NCBI GenBank assembly: GCA_013365325.1
Contig: JABVXV010000519.1
Location: 1-31,370, forward strand
Origin: Dipetalonema caudispina
Lineage: Eukaryota; Nematoda; Chromadorea; Rhabditida; Onchocercidae
DNA: 31,370 bases
Direction of reading: 5' to 3'
Of this stretch, positions 12,674 through 23,814 are shown in pieces. Position 1 is the stretch's first letter. The number at the start of each line of letters is the position of its first letter. The notes below the pieces were generated by a model that was not told the DNA's origin, searched no databases, and saw only the letters and a list, made by a program, of their open reading frames with translations. A program made the position numbers and the translations under genes.

Positions 12674-12841
12674 GGTTTTAAGATTACAAAGAAGATATTC
12701 TGGTGGACAATTATTTTTCGTCCGACATCCAAATCAGGTGAATGTTCGAAAATTAAATTAATTGTGGGAAGGGATGGGAGAGGGATGTATGAAAATGAAA
12801 CAGTATCGAAAATCAAATTTGTCAGTGATTACAAAAATTAA
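12674..12841 (+). other. orphan exon-like segment
   Basis: A good acceptor (tatatttcag) ends at 12673 and a good donor (AATCAG|gtgaat) sits at 12738, bounding a 64-base exon. One frame reads through the donor to TAA at 12841 (GFKITKKIFWWTIIFRPTSK and onward, 56 codons); a second frame of the 64-base unit is also open (LRLQRRYSGGQLFFVRHPNQ). It may be an internal, terminal or 5' UTR exon of an unseen transcript. I found no neighbour exon that joins it with certainty. Confidence 0.2.
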
Positions 12842-14780
12842 AGACGAACCGTAGAGCTTTGGATTGGTACTTATGCCTTCTCCACTGCTATTGTTTACTA
12901 TTTTAGAATTATCTATATTCATTAAATTATTGCAAAACTCAACTGTATATCTGAGTCCGTACCTGTACTCTTACTTAAGGTTGGATATTTAGGAAATTTT
13001 CGTGAATTCTTATTGTGTAAAATCGGATAAAAAATCGGTACGAAAATGCGGCAAACATATGGAAATTATTCGAATATCTTTGAAATTGACTTTCTCTACT
13101 GTAAATTTCATGATGGAAATACATTTTATTTGCTTAGGTACTTTTAAAAAATAACTTCTAACCAAATAAGTTTTTGGTCATCTACTTAGCTCTAATCAAT
13201 CAATGCCGTTGTGGAAGGAAGTGGAGAGAAGTGTTGCTTACTTCAAGAACTAAAGTACTCAAGTTGGATGTGATTTTAAAATTGAAGTCTAAAAAGGAAA
13301 AATGAAAGTGATGACTTACCACACATTAAGTTTTGCGAAAAGAAATGTGGAATAAAGCTTGACTGAAAATACATTGAATCGCATTCTGCATCGTCTGATA
13401 ACGAAATGTATGATATTTTATTCGTGTGAAAATTTCAACTTAATCTCCATTAATGTTTTCATCATGTTAATACTTCCCCGGGATACAAAATCTCTTGCTA
13501 TTTCTTGATATTCCATAGCCCAATATCATTGATGAAGTTAAGTCCTTTTCTCTTATCCTTATTTTTGTGTTAATGTTGGAGAGACTAAGAAGTTAAGTAA
13601 ACTTTTCTGAAAGTTAGATATCATATGGCCAAAGTTAGTACTAGAGAATTGCGATACTTTTAAAATAATGTCAGACTACTTGTCTAGCCTAAAATTTTTT
13701 GGTTTTTTATGACAAAAATATGATTCAGGTTTCGGGATCTTGTTTGATTGGAATTTCCACACACTGAAAATTAATAAAGGATAAACTCATGAAAGAGGAA
13801 ATAGGGTTTTCATTAAACATTGAAATTGGGAATATACAATTTCTCGTGAAGATCACCGATTTGTAATACTTTAGATTCTTAATTTTTCTGTTTTAAGAGA
13901 GGCTTGAAGTTCTGTTCGTTTTTTTTTCATGGCTCGATCTTATGCTAAGATCGCTGTAAGATTTCTTTCCCAATATTTGTATATGATGTAAGCATTGTGG
14001 AACTTCAGGAAATAAATATAGTATTAGTCTCTATCAAATTCATCATTTCATGCCTCTTTTAGCTTCAGATATTTTAGTTATATCATCTAAATTAATGGAT
14101 GATAAACATTACTGTAAGATACATTAGTTTTTTATTACATTCAAATGCATCGTTTTTGTATAATCCAGTAGATGTTATGGAGCAGAGCTTGAAAATCTAA
14201 TTGGTAGAGACTTTCCTTCTTCCAAGACTTTAAGAAAAAGAAATGATTTTTAAAAGATGAAAAAGCAATAGAGAAAGATTATCGTCATTACTAAAAACAT
14301 ACTTTTATATAGCTTTCAGATTGAAATTTTGCTCAGTCGTGTTGATTGGATAGTAAACCTGAATATAGGATCCTAAGAGATGGATGAAAAATGCTGTCAT
14401 TAATTATTCTGATGAATTCGGATATTCCATGATGAGAGGATTTTCTTTATTAAAGTACTGATTATAGACTTGTTTTGCTTTACAGATATGAAAAGGTGAT
14501 AGGAAGGGGAGAAAGAAAGAGAAATGAAAAGATAAAAAAAAAAAAAGAAGGGAAGAGTTTGTTTAAAACCATGTCGGAAGTTGGAGGGGGAGGAAAAAAA
14601 AAAACATAAAACCTTTAACATCTAACATTCATTTTTCCAATGCTCTTATGCTAATACTATTAAATATCATAATCCAAATAGGCTATATATCAAACCTCTA
14701 TCATTTATATGCTTTCAATCATATTGGAATATTTTAATTTATTCTATTAATTCCATAAAACTTTCTACTCTTGTTGTAAT

Positions 14781-14822
14781 ATGTGTGTATGTATGTATGT
14801 GTGTGTTTTTTTTTTTTTTTTT
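14781..14822. repeat. TG/TGTA microsatellite followed by a T tract
   Basis: Alternating TG and TGTA units run directly into a T tract of about 17. Confidence 0.7.
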
Positions 14823-16350
14823 AACCTAATACATCATCCATATTTTTTTGCTCTATAAATAGTGGATACTGTTAATGTTAAAAGTTCATTTTTGTTTACA
14901 AACAGTTGTTGATATATTTACAGTTATCCATGTGCTACTTTTATATATTGTATGGCGGAAAATTGAGGGAGAAATGGATGGATGAAGGGGTTGAGGATAG
15001 AGAAATGTAGGAAGCGCATGATGTTACTGATAGTGATGAATGATGAAATTCCGGGATTCCGTTAATATCATTTTCATATGATGACGGTTCATGTTCATAG
15101 ATATTGAAGAAATTCTTGCGTTATACCATAGTTGTACTACCAACAAATTTGATAAATTCAATTGACAATAATATAAATAAAAGTGCATACCTGAATTTAA
15201 ATCCTGGAATGGATAGATTTTTCGTTGTTCTCATTTTTCCCTTTACATTAATTTCATTTCTTTTCCTTTATTTTTTCCTGACTTTGTTTTTCTTCCAATC
15301 TACTTATTCATTTCATTGTATAATTCCATTTTGGAAAGATTGAATCAGTCGATATTTTATTTTAAATGAATTAATCAATATTTGATTTTAGCATATATTA
15401 AAGAGATAATCTATCAGCACTTTTAGTACTATATACGCTATCAGGTAATAGTATTACATTTCAAATTGGATACCTCTTGTTTCTTTTGCTTTCCCCACTT
15501 TTCGCTATTTCGATAAAGTACATGATAAATATAGCTATTTGATGTTTAAAATGACAGAAGAGATAAGAGGAAAGGGAAAGTTGTTGAAATGAAAAGTAAC
15601 GCTTTAATTGTACTTCTTACCTCCATCCAGCAACACATTACAGCTTTTTAAAATTATTTTCCGATTGAGAAAAATGATCAATTCTCTTTTCTTTCTCTTG
15701 CCCTCTCTCTCTCTCTTTTTTTTTCTTCTCCTTATGCCTTTTTTTTTTTTTTCCAAGAAACGATTAAATTTCATAATATAAGAAAAAATGATGGGTTCGT
15801 TTTTTCTTTCTCCCTTTATTTTTTCTGTCATATTTCACATCTTTTGAAGATTTAAAAAAGAAAATGACGATGATGATACGATCTTTCCTCCATCTTTTTT
15901 CCTTCAACTTTTCATCCCAGCAAAATCCCACCTTGCTACCTCTTTTCTCTCTTACTCTCTCTCTTATTCATGTACTTCAATGGTTTCTTTTTTTTTTACG
16001 TTATATAACTACATATTCAAAGCTTCCACTAAATTCTTCACTTTAATTGTTTGAAATTTTTTTATACTAAATTTATTATATATGCTTTATTATCATAATT
16101 TATTGTTGAAAAAGAGAAAAATTTCAAAATTTTGATATATTTCAATAAACTTGATGTTATCTAACTTCTTCTCATCATCCAATTGATATTATTTAACCTC
16201 TTCCCTTTTCTTCCTCTGAAAAATGCGATAGCTATTTGAGATATTTACAAATTTTGCATTACAAACAGTATCGTTCCCAAAAGGTGTGAAGAAGGATGAT
16301 GAATTGGATTAATGTAAGCTAAAGGAATATGAAGTAACGTTCTGGAAAAG

Positions 16351-16353
16351 CAG

Positions 16354-16383
<30 letters not shown>
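16351..16383. repeat. GA-rich simple repeat
   Basis: AGAGAGGG-type purine run with a pure GAGAGA core. Confidence 0.6.
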
Positions 16384-16385
<2 letters not shown>

Positions 16386-16503
16386 AAAAAAGAAAATGAA
16401 TGGAAAGGGTTTCGTTTTGTCAACAAATCGTTGAATTTATGTTTACATAAGTATAATATATCTTTCACAAAGTATACAGTACTTTGTAAAATGAGGCAAA
16501 AAA

Positions 16504-16532
16504 GGGAGAGGGGAGGGGAGGGGGGGGGGGGG
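16504..16532 (+). other. G-quadruplex-type run
   Basis: Successive G tracts of 3, 4, 4 and 12 separated by GA or A on the plus strand satisfy the usual G3+N1-7 four-tract rule. It is the densest G run in a very AT-rich window. No gene lies beside it, so any role is unknown. Confidence 0.5.
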
Positions 16533-18204
16533 TACATTTTCATGATTCCTGCACTTTTCTCGGCTTCTTCTTTGGAGTTATTTGTTAAGTTGAACCGTTA
16601 AAATGATTGTCGGGCGCCAGGAAACGATACTTCTTTTCATCCTCTTCCTTTCTCCTCTTCCTCCTCCTCTTCTTCCTCCACCTTCTTCTTCTTCCCCTTC
16701 TTTTCTAATCCTTTTTTTTTTTTTTTTTTTTTCCCCTCCTATAAATAAACCCATTCTGTTTAGAACTATTCTATGTCAAGAAATTTTCAACGATTTGGTG
16801 AAAAATTTTATTTTTCCGGTAATTTGCTTAGCAAATGATTGAATAATACTGTTCAAATGAGCTCTAATTAACTAAATACCGATTACATTGAATGATCCTT
16901 TTATGTTTGAAATTTATTTTTCTCTTTTTGTCTCACATTGCAAGCATATACAATGTTTTTTTCTTTTTTCTAGAAATAATTTCTAAGCTATGATTGTACA
17001 TCAAACATTAAAAGTGGGTAATTAATTAGACGGACATTGATTAATTGATGCACAATATGAAGTGCTCAACATCATTGAAACGATGAATTATAGTAGGGGT
17101 TTTTTTTTTCCAACTATTAAACAATATTTATATACAAATAATAGCAAGCGTTTTCAAGCATTATTTTTATGTAGTAATTATAACAAGTAAGCAAATTATA
17201 TTAATTTAATTTTAGACATTAAGCTTATGTGTAAATATAAATTCAATTATCGAGTTGTTATTAAGAGAAGTAAGTACAAATATTATTTGTAACTTGTAGT
17301 TCTCTCCGAATTGTATTTGCTGCGATAAATTTAGTTTTATTTACTCTATTTCTTGTAATGCTTTTTCGACGAGCTCTATTACTTACTGTAGGCAGTAGAT
17401 TTACAAATGGGATATATGGCTTAATTAATAAATAAGCTCATTCATTACTGTATATTATTATCATCACGTAACGTTCAAAAATTATTCGTTTTAATTTATT
17501 TTTGATCTAAGCTATCAGATTTTGGCAGTATGCATAGATCTAAGATATGTACGTATCGTTGTATCGCTTTGTTTATTCCCAACTTTGAATTCTCCCTTTT
17601 TATCAATTTGTATATTTTTATTTGTTGAGATTTTAGCAGGCTTGTTTTTTTTTTTCTTGAGATATGGATCTTGGGATTCTGTAATAAATAATATGTACAA
17701 TGTTTTTCCGGATTTCAAGCAAATTCGAGTATTATGAAGGTTTGATATTAGCGAATGTTTCCAGTTTAATTTCTAGCAGCTAATTTACTGAATTTATAAC
17801 TGCAAAAAAAAGATCTGTTGAAAATAATTCGGCAAGAATTCAAGCTATATATGAAATAATTCCAATCTTCTAAAAGTTAACTGTTATGTAAAATAATGGA
17901 AATGGAAAGTTAAACAGCTAATCCAATAATTGATATCTTCATCCATTATGACAATACATTTGTATTGAAATAACTTTATATTCAAATAAGTTTTGTTCAA
18001 ATTTCATGCACTATTAATGTTCTAAAAAGAAAAGGATAACGTAAAGTTTTACAGTTTTTCCCTTATTCTTTCCTTTTTTTTTTTATTTTATTTTTTTTTA
18101 TTTTTTTTTTATTTTTTTTCGTCTGGTTGATATTTTAATTCATTGTGTTGCTGATTCTCAGTAAATGTTCACAAACAAACATATTGCTATGTTCAATCCC
18201 AAAA

Positions 18205-18234
18205 AAAAAAGGAAAGGAAAGGAAAGGAAAGATT
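18205..18234. repeat. GGAAA pentanucleotide repeat
   Basis: About four tandem GGAAA units following an A(10) run. Confidence 0.7.
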
Positions 18235-18343
18235 GGAAGAGTAGAATGAGACTATGATTTCCGTTTTAATCACTTCATGTGATGTACAGTCTCGAAGTAT
18301 GCATGGTATGTGAAAAGTTGTGCTATTAGTACATCTATACATG

Positions 18344-18420
18344 TTATGTGTATGTCTGTGTATGTGTGTATGTGTATGTGTATGTGTGTGTGTGTATGTA
18401 TGTATGTTTGTATGTTTGTC
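18344..18420. repeat. TGTA/TG microsatellite
   Basis: About 75 bases of alternating TGTATG, TGTG and TGTT units. Confidence 0.8.
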
Positions 18421-20005
18421 AACATATTTGTGTATTATTTGTCATTTTAAACTATTAAAAAATGAGAAATATTATGTTTAGGATAGGTTTTTTTTTTTTT
18501 TTTATACTATTAAAAATTAAATTATGAAAAAAAAAAAAAAAGAATTTGAAGATCGTTTTGTAAGGGAAAGTAAACAATGTTTAATAATATGCTGAAAATT
18601 CGTTTTTCTTCTTTTTTTTTTTCAATTTTTTTTTACGTATTTTCTTCACATCAATAAAACATTTTACATTAAATTACTAAAATTAAAAAGAAAAGGAAGA
18701 GATAAGTTATTTGTATATATGGTATGTATAGGTAATTAATATTGATTTTAGGCTAGGATAAAATGATCATTTTGTTTTTTTGTATATTCAGGAAAAGGAA
18801 TATTAAGTGATGCATAAGTTTATTATATCATTTGAGGATAAAGAGAAAGTTGTGATTATTGTCATTACGATGTTAGAAATGATTTTCTTTGGTATGTAAA
18901 TTTAACAAATTTTATATAAAAGAAATACGATAATGCTCTAACTTATTATTCTTTTCTTTTCAATATATCTTTTATTCCTTGATTAATAATTCAATTTATA
19001 GACTCAAATTTTTTCCAAAATGAAATGATGCATTAAATTCTGATTTTCCGGTACATCTCAATCATACTGCTTCTTTCTATTAATATATTCGAAAGTAACA
19101 TTCCACTTTTCTCTCATTTTATGATAAAGAATCTAACGAACAATCTTCTATTACAGAATTGAGCTCCTTTTTTTCTTTTCTTTTTTTTTTTTCTTTTCCT
19201 TAAATTAGCTAAATCGATAAGGTAAGACTATTTATGGATAAATTTTCAATCATCAAACTTATTTGTATGACCAAGATCTATTCGTTCACTTTAACATAAC
19301 ATTTTGTCCTAATTATTAAATAGTTAAGGAACAGCTGTTGTAATTACTGGATAACAATAGCTATTCATTTCTTTCTTTTTTCTTTTAAAATATTAATCTA
19401 GACAGAATAAGAGAGCAAAATGAGATGAAATATTTCCGAGACCATGTGGCATGACATCTTTCTAACATTTAATTTCCAATATACATTTTCATAATATTAA
19501 GGATGATTTGAGAGTAACAAAGGAGAAATGAAGAATGTATTTTATGAGTACCTGACACCTTATTTTTCTTTGCACTTTAATGACAAATATATTTATTAAC
19601 CTTTTTCAACTTTTCCTTCTTTTTTTTTTTTCATTTACCTTTTTGTTTTTAGTGAGAAAATTATGAACGAAGTAGAAGGAAAGAATTGGCAACAGTCAAA
19701 AAAAAAAAAAAAAAATTTGATTAAATACGGGATTGAATGATGATATGAGTTAGGTTATACATTATTAAAATGTTAAATTCACACCTTATATGTGAATAAC
19801 TGTAAGCGTGGGTGGATTATTTGTGTGGGTGGGATGTATGTATATGAAGGAAACGTTTTACATTGTGTGGCTTTTTGATAATGTAAATATTTGATGCTTT
19901 TTCCCTTTCCTCTATTTCTCCCTCTACTCTTTTTGATTCTTCGAGGGAATTTTTTTTTTTTTTTTTCTTTTTTGGAAGGCAAAGCTTTTCGGTGCTTAAA
20001 AAGAT

Positions 20006-20221
20006 ATGTTTGTTCGTTTTTGGGATGGAGAAGAAGAGAGGAAAAGGAAGGAATACGGTTTTAATGTGATAGATTTGCTGAAAAAGCAGCAGGACGAGGG
20101 AAGAGAAATTTTTCATTTGGTGGGGGGGAGAAGAAGAAAAGGCTTTTTGATATTGGGTATTGATAGCGATAATCGTAGCAATGTAACGATGATGATCATT
20201 CCGACGGCCATGGTAAACTGA
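20006..20221 (+). CDS. possible small ORF, 71 aa, charged
   Basis: An ATG-initiated ORF with mixed amino-acid content (MFVRFWDGEEERKRKE... ...LLKKQQDEGREIFHLVGG), less AT-rich than its flanks. The first half is highly charged and might form a short helix or coil; the end is Met/Ile-rich. No domain is recognised and no partner exon found. The opposite strand holds a 32-codon ATG ORF (minus, start at 20211), so open frames here are not unique. It may be a real small gene or chance. Confidence 0.2.
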   Translation: MFVRFWDGEEERKRKEYGFNVIDLLKKQQDEGREIFHLVGGRRRKGFLILGIDSDNRSNVTMMIIPTAMVN

Positions 20222-20424
20222 TGATGGGATAGGCGGTGGAAGGATCTAGAAAGAAATCCTTGGGAACTAATTTTGGATATCTTTTGTTATCTCTTATCTC
20301 TTCATCGATACAAACGATTAGCCAATTCATTGAAATGTAATACAGGAGAAGTTTAATTAGAAATCAATTGAAGGATGAAAGAGTACTAGTTTATTTGGTT
20401 AGTATTGAGGCATTAAAATTTTAA

Positions 20425-20745
20425 TTTTTCACATCTTAAATGGAGAAGTTGAAATTAATAGTTTAATTGGATATTTGAATTTTTGGTCAGCATTTATTTG
20501 TTAAATTATAGTTGTAGCTGTTTTTTTTTTTTTTTTTTTTTTGCGTGTAAAAATAGTAAAAGATAGTTATGTATTAGGTAGTTTATGTTGTTGTTTTATT
20601 TGATTAAGTTTTTCATATCTTAAATGGAGAGGTTGAAATTAATAGTTTAATTAGATGTCTGAGTTTTTGGTCAGCATTTATTTGTTAAATTTTAGTTGCA
20701 ACTCTTTTTTTTTTGCGTATAAAAGTAGTAAGATATAGTTGTTAC
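20425..20745. repeat. two-copy tandem repeat, period about 184
   Basis: The block TTTTTCAYATCTTAAATGGA begins near 20425 and recurs 184 bases later near 20609. Long matching stretches follow in both copies (GAAATTAATAGTTTAAT, TTTTTGGTCAGCATTTATTT, then a T tract and GCGTRTAAAA). The T tract is 22 in the first copy and 9 in the second. A third, partial copy is at 21613-21661. Confidence 0.75.
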
Positions 20746-21410
20746 ATGAACTTTTACATTTATTTATAATGTAAAAAAAGGAATTTCGAAATTCCCGCAT
20801 GAAGTGAATGTTGATAGGAAGGGAAGAGGAAGGGTAGAAATGAGATTATAGCTGCAGGATAAGTTAAACATCTTGTCATTTTGGTTTACATTAGTGATAA
20901 AGTATGGAATGATAAGGAGGAGTAGGAAAGAAATTTGCATTTAGGAAAGCATTTGAAAAGAAAAAATGGATATTTTAAAAGGCTATATATTTATAAGTAA
21001 ATTTAATAAATTTATAATATTAAAAAAAGAAAAAAAAAACTGTCCCACTGATTGCAAGTTTATTGTAACGTGGAGAATAGATAGATATGTGTTAGAATTA
21101 AGAAAAAAAAAAAGAAAATCACTGAATAAATGCTTTTTCGCTAACATTTATTTATGTTAAGTAGAATTTACAAGAAGCTGTTGCAACTTTCACCGGCAGA
21201 AAATATTTATCAAAATATTTTTTAGTTCTGTATCTAACATTCGGTCGATAATTCGTCCTTAAGCATTATATTTCCTAAGAATGTAGAAAGAATCGTTGCA
21301 ACAACTTTTCTAATGTTAGATATGTTTTCTTAAACTTTTTTTTTTATCTCGAAATAAGATTGAATATCCTTTTTTTTTCTTTTTTTTTCGCGAAATGTCG
21401 TTTTCACCTA

Positions 21411-21418
21411 TGACGTAA
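21411..21418 (+). promoter_or_regulatory. CRE-like TGACGTAA upstream of the alternative fos-1 first exon
   Basis: TGACGTAA differs by one base from the palindromic CRE (TGACGTCA), the class of site that CREB/ATF and some AP-1 dimers bind. It sits about 155 bases before the candidate ATG at 21567. Vertebrate FOS genes are CRE-controlled, so the position is suggestive, but a single octamer is weak evidence. Confidence 0.25.
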
Positions 21419-21491
21419 ACGTTTTGTTCGTTCCTTGCTTTTTTCCCTCCTTCGTTTGACTTAAATGTTTTTGCTATTTAACTTTCAACAG

Positions 21492-21614
21492 GTCTTTGGA
21501 GTGCTTTCTTATAAAATCCAGCTGAGGAAGAAAGTTTCACCGGTTTTATTACGGTGGCACTAAGTTATGGTCGTACGTCCAATATCGCCACCAGGATTAC
21601 CGTCTATGTATGAG
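21492..21614 (+). CDS. fos-1: candidate alternative first exon of fos-1
   Basis: A good acceptor (actttcaacag) ends at 21491, which could receive a spliced leader or a 5' UTR exon. Some 75 bases of leader follow, with an in-frame stop just before ATG at 21567. The coding part is 16 codons, MVVRPISPPGLPSMYE, ending at GAG|gtagtt in phase 0. It can join in frame to exon 26710-26794, which opens in phase 0, or to a weak phase-0 acceptor at 24988 (ggaatag) that would extend the main exon upstream. C. elegans fos-1 is known to make FOS-1A and FOS-1B from different starts, so a second N-terminus is expected for this family. The exon is much less AT-rich than its surroundings. Joining it to fos-1 is my inference from phase, strand and order; it could belong to another small gene. 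Confidence 0.45.
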
Positions 21615-21661
21615 GTAGTTTGCGTTGTTGTTTTATTTGATTAAATTTTTCATATCTGAAA
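21613..21661. repeat. partial third copy of the 184-base repeat, starting at a splice donor
   Basis: About 49 bases matching 20576-20624 at roughly 45 positions (AGGTAGTTT, then GTTGTTGTTTTATTTGATTA, then TTTTTCATATCT). The copy begins at the last two exonic bases of the candidate fos-1 first exon, so the donor AG|GTAGTTT is itself shared with the repeat. Confidence 0.6.
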
Positions 21662-23039
21662 TCCTGATCCTTTTATTATCATTACTTCCACAATTCGATG
21701 ACAATATTTAAATCGGATATTTATCATTATATCGAATTTAATCTCTACGTCTGATATTATAATACTTGTGTTTATTACTGAGTTTTTATTTCGACACTCT
21801 ATGTTTTCCTTATTCCACGAAATTGGAATTTATCGGAATAATGCAGAAATACATAACGTTTATCAAAATGATTACTAATTACTGTTGTTTTTACTAAATC
21901 TTCTCATCGCATCCTTTTCCATTAATGGTAAAATTCAAGAAACCTGACAGATTTGAGATAATCAGGAAAGCTGCACGGAACATTTGTAATTCATTTGTAA
22001 CTAATACCTCAAGCTAGAAAGTTTTAACATCAAAGTAGATTACGTTGTTGCTGATATCAGTAGTTAAAATATCGTATATGATGTACTGTTCAACTAATCT
22101 CTTTGCTACCATTCACAAATTTTGGTATCGGTGCTCTAAGATAAAATTACTCTACATCTGTTGTGTTCAACGCTTTAATTGATGCATTTCTGCTTTTGAT
22201 TGGTATCCGTAATGATACTGAAGTTATTGTGCTGATAATTACAGCTTTACTGCTTCTGATAATTGTGGATTTAATTATAGATTCACTTAGTATTTAGTCT
22301 TAGTTTGATTTATAAGTATTATTCTTATTATGAGCTACCAGTATTCAAATATAATCTGCATTATGATTGTACTGAATATATATATATATATATATATATA
22401 CTTTTTTTTTTGTATTTTTCATCGTAAATTACACTTTCAAGTTAAAAGATAGAAATTACAACTGATAGAGGAATTTTGGAGAGTTCATAATGTTTGTTAT
22501 CTTTCAAATTCAAAAATAATTCTTCTCTTTTATTCAGAAAGCTACAGTTTTTTATTAGCGCTAAATTTATTCGTCAAATTTCTCATCTCATTTTTGTGTA
22601 ATGTATTTTTTTTTTCTCCCTCTGTATTTCTCTTTTCATAAAACCAAACGAAAAAGCTCTTTTTTTTTCATTCCCATTTATATATATTTCTATTTTGTAG
22701 TAATAATCGATATTCATCCATACTAATATATGTCCCTCTGGAAATGTGAATAATATGTAGTTATTGAACAAGATGTCGTAAAAAAAAAGGAGCAGTACTA
22801 AATAGCACAATAGAAATGCTTCTTAACCTGGTACAGACAGTAAAGGAGACGAGATGAGAATTAAGGATCATTAGCTTTACTAATTATGCCTCTTATATCA
22901 GTGGAGGTGCAACAATCTAATTAGATGAAAAAAGGAAGTGAAGAAAAAAAAAAGAAAGATATTATCTTAGCCTATTACCGTAGTAAGCTTATTTGCAAAA
23001 AGTCACCAATTTATAGATTATTGCGCTCAAAAATAGACC
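21662..23039. other. intronic or intergenic stretch, no supported exon
   Basis: This lies in the presumed first intron of the longer fos-1 transcript. It contains a (TA)n run at about 22376-22400. A frame open from 22145 to 22297 reads as a strikingly hydrophobic peptide but has no ATG and no usable acceptor, so I do not call it. Confidence 0.4.
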
Positions 23040-23168
23040 ATGAAATTGGGCCACGCTTTAAAGGCCTATGATGGGAGGTTTACATACGAGCTTTTTGATA
23101 GAAATTTTATATATGCCATTTTAGGTTGTTATAGAGTGGGAGGAATGAATGACAAGGTCCGATTTTAG
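23040..23168 (+). CDS. possible small ORF, 42 aa
   Basis: ATG in a good context (gaccATGA) opens a 42-codon frame beginning MKLGHALKAYDGRFTYELF and ending GGMNDKVRF before TAG. Composition is balanced and not low-complexity, and the segment is GC-richer than its flanks. A stop lies just upstream in frame, so the ATG would be the true start. No family recognised. It sits within the presumed first intron of fos-1. Confidence 0.2.
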   Translation: MKLGHALKAYDGRFTYELFDRNFIYAILGCYRVGGMNDKVRF

Positions 23169-23700
23169 CATCAAATCTTATCTTTTTTACGTAAAATGCT
23201 AAATTATTGAAGAATTTCTCCAGGGAAAATGTCATCATGTGAGGTAATTATATTTATTTGTCCACATATTACGGGAAACGGTTGTATGAATAGATAATAA
23301 ATTTGGAACAGAGTGTGAGCAAATAACTAAACAATGAAGGAGAAAATGGAAATAATAAGAACACATTGTAAGATGTTGAAACTAGAAATGATATGGTTTA
23401 AAATTGAAATCCATAGATTAAAGAAAGAAAAAAAAAGAGGGTTAATTATACCTGACATCTTGATATATTCATGTATTGGACTTCAATATCTTGTTAGCCA
23501 CTGATAGAGTCCTGCTTGCTAACTTCTTGAAGCACGAAGTCGAGAGAACAAAACACAATAAAAATCATTGCTAATGATATATTACTAGTGAAGCTTCCCA
23601 AATACATCATATCAAAGGAATTGATCATTGGATCAAAAAATAATACTGCAAACGAAAAAAAAAAAAAGAGGGGGAAAAAAACTGATGAATAGATTTCGTT

Positions 23701-23814
23701 TTATTGGGATTTTGCGGTTTCGACGGATAGCGCTATGATTACTGCCATCATAATTGATAAAATTTTCGTATGGGTAAAAATGATTGTTATGCCGCCGGAT
23801 AATTGCGATAGCAT
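23701..23814 (-). CDS. possible minus-strand small ORF, 37 aa, hydrophobic core
   Basis: On the minus strand an ATG (plus 23814-23812) opens a 37-codon frame starting MLSQLSGGITIIFTHTK, followed by a hydrophobic stretch (ILSIMMAVIIALSV) and ETAKSQ before TAA. The shape resembles a signal peptide or small membrane anchor. The plus strand over the same bases is also open for 50 codons, so the evidence is only that this patch lacks stops and is GC-richer. No homologue known to me. Confidence 0.15.
   Translation of the reverse strand: MLSQLSGGITIIFTHTKILSIMMAVIIALSVETAKSQ

Larger units (their letters stand above)
12842..20005. other. intergenic, no supported gene
   Basis: Seven kilobases of AT-rich sequence with T tracts and microsatellites. 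Notable elements (TG repeats, GA repeat, G-rich run, GGAAA repeat) are listed separately. Open frames are short, lack good starts, or come from low-complexity tracts; for example, the frame at 15104-15343 opens with TTG and is mostly Phe/Leu. Confidence 0.5.

Noticed and set aside
15104..15343. 79-codon plus-strand frame with a hydrophobic second half
   Set aside because: Opens with TTG, and the hydrophobic half is a T-rich tract; no splice or homology support.
19042..19068. Similarity between 19042-19066 and 29212-29236 (ATTTTCCGGTAYATCTCWATCAT)
   Set aside because: Only about 23 bases match and the flanks do not; likely chance or a tiny relic.
22145..22297. 50-codon hydrophobic open frame (ALIDAFLLLIGIRNDTEV...)
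   Set aside because: It looks like a membrane protein but has no ATG, begins right after an in-frame TAA and has no usable acceptor.
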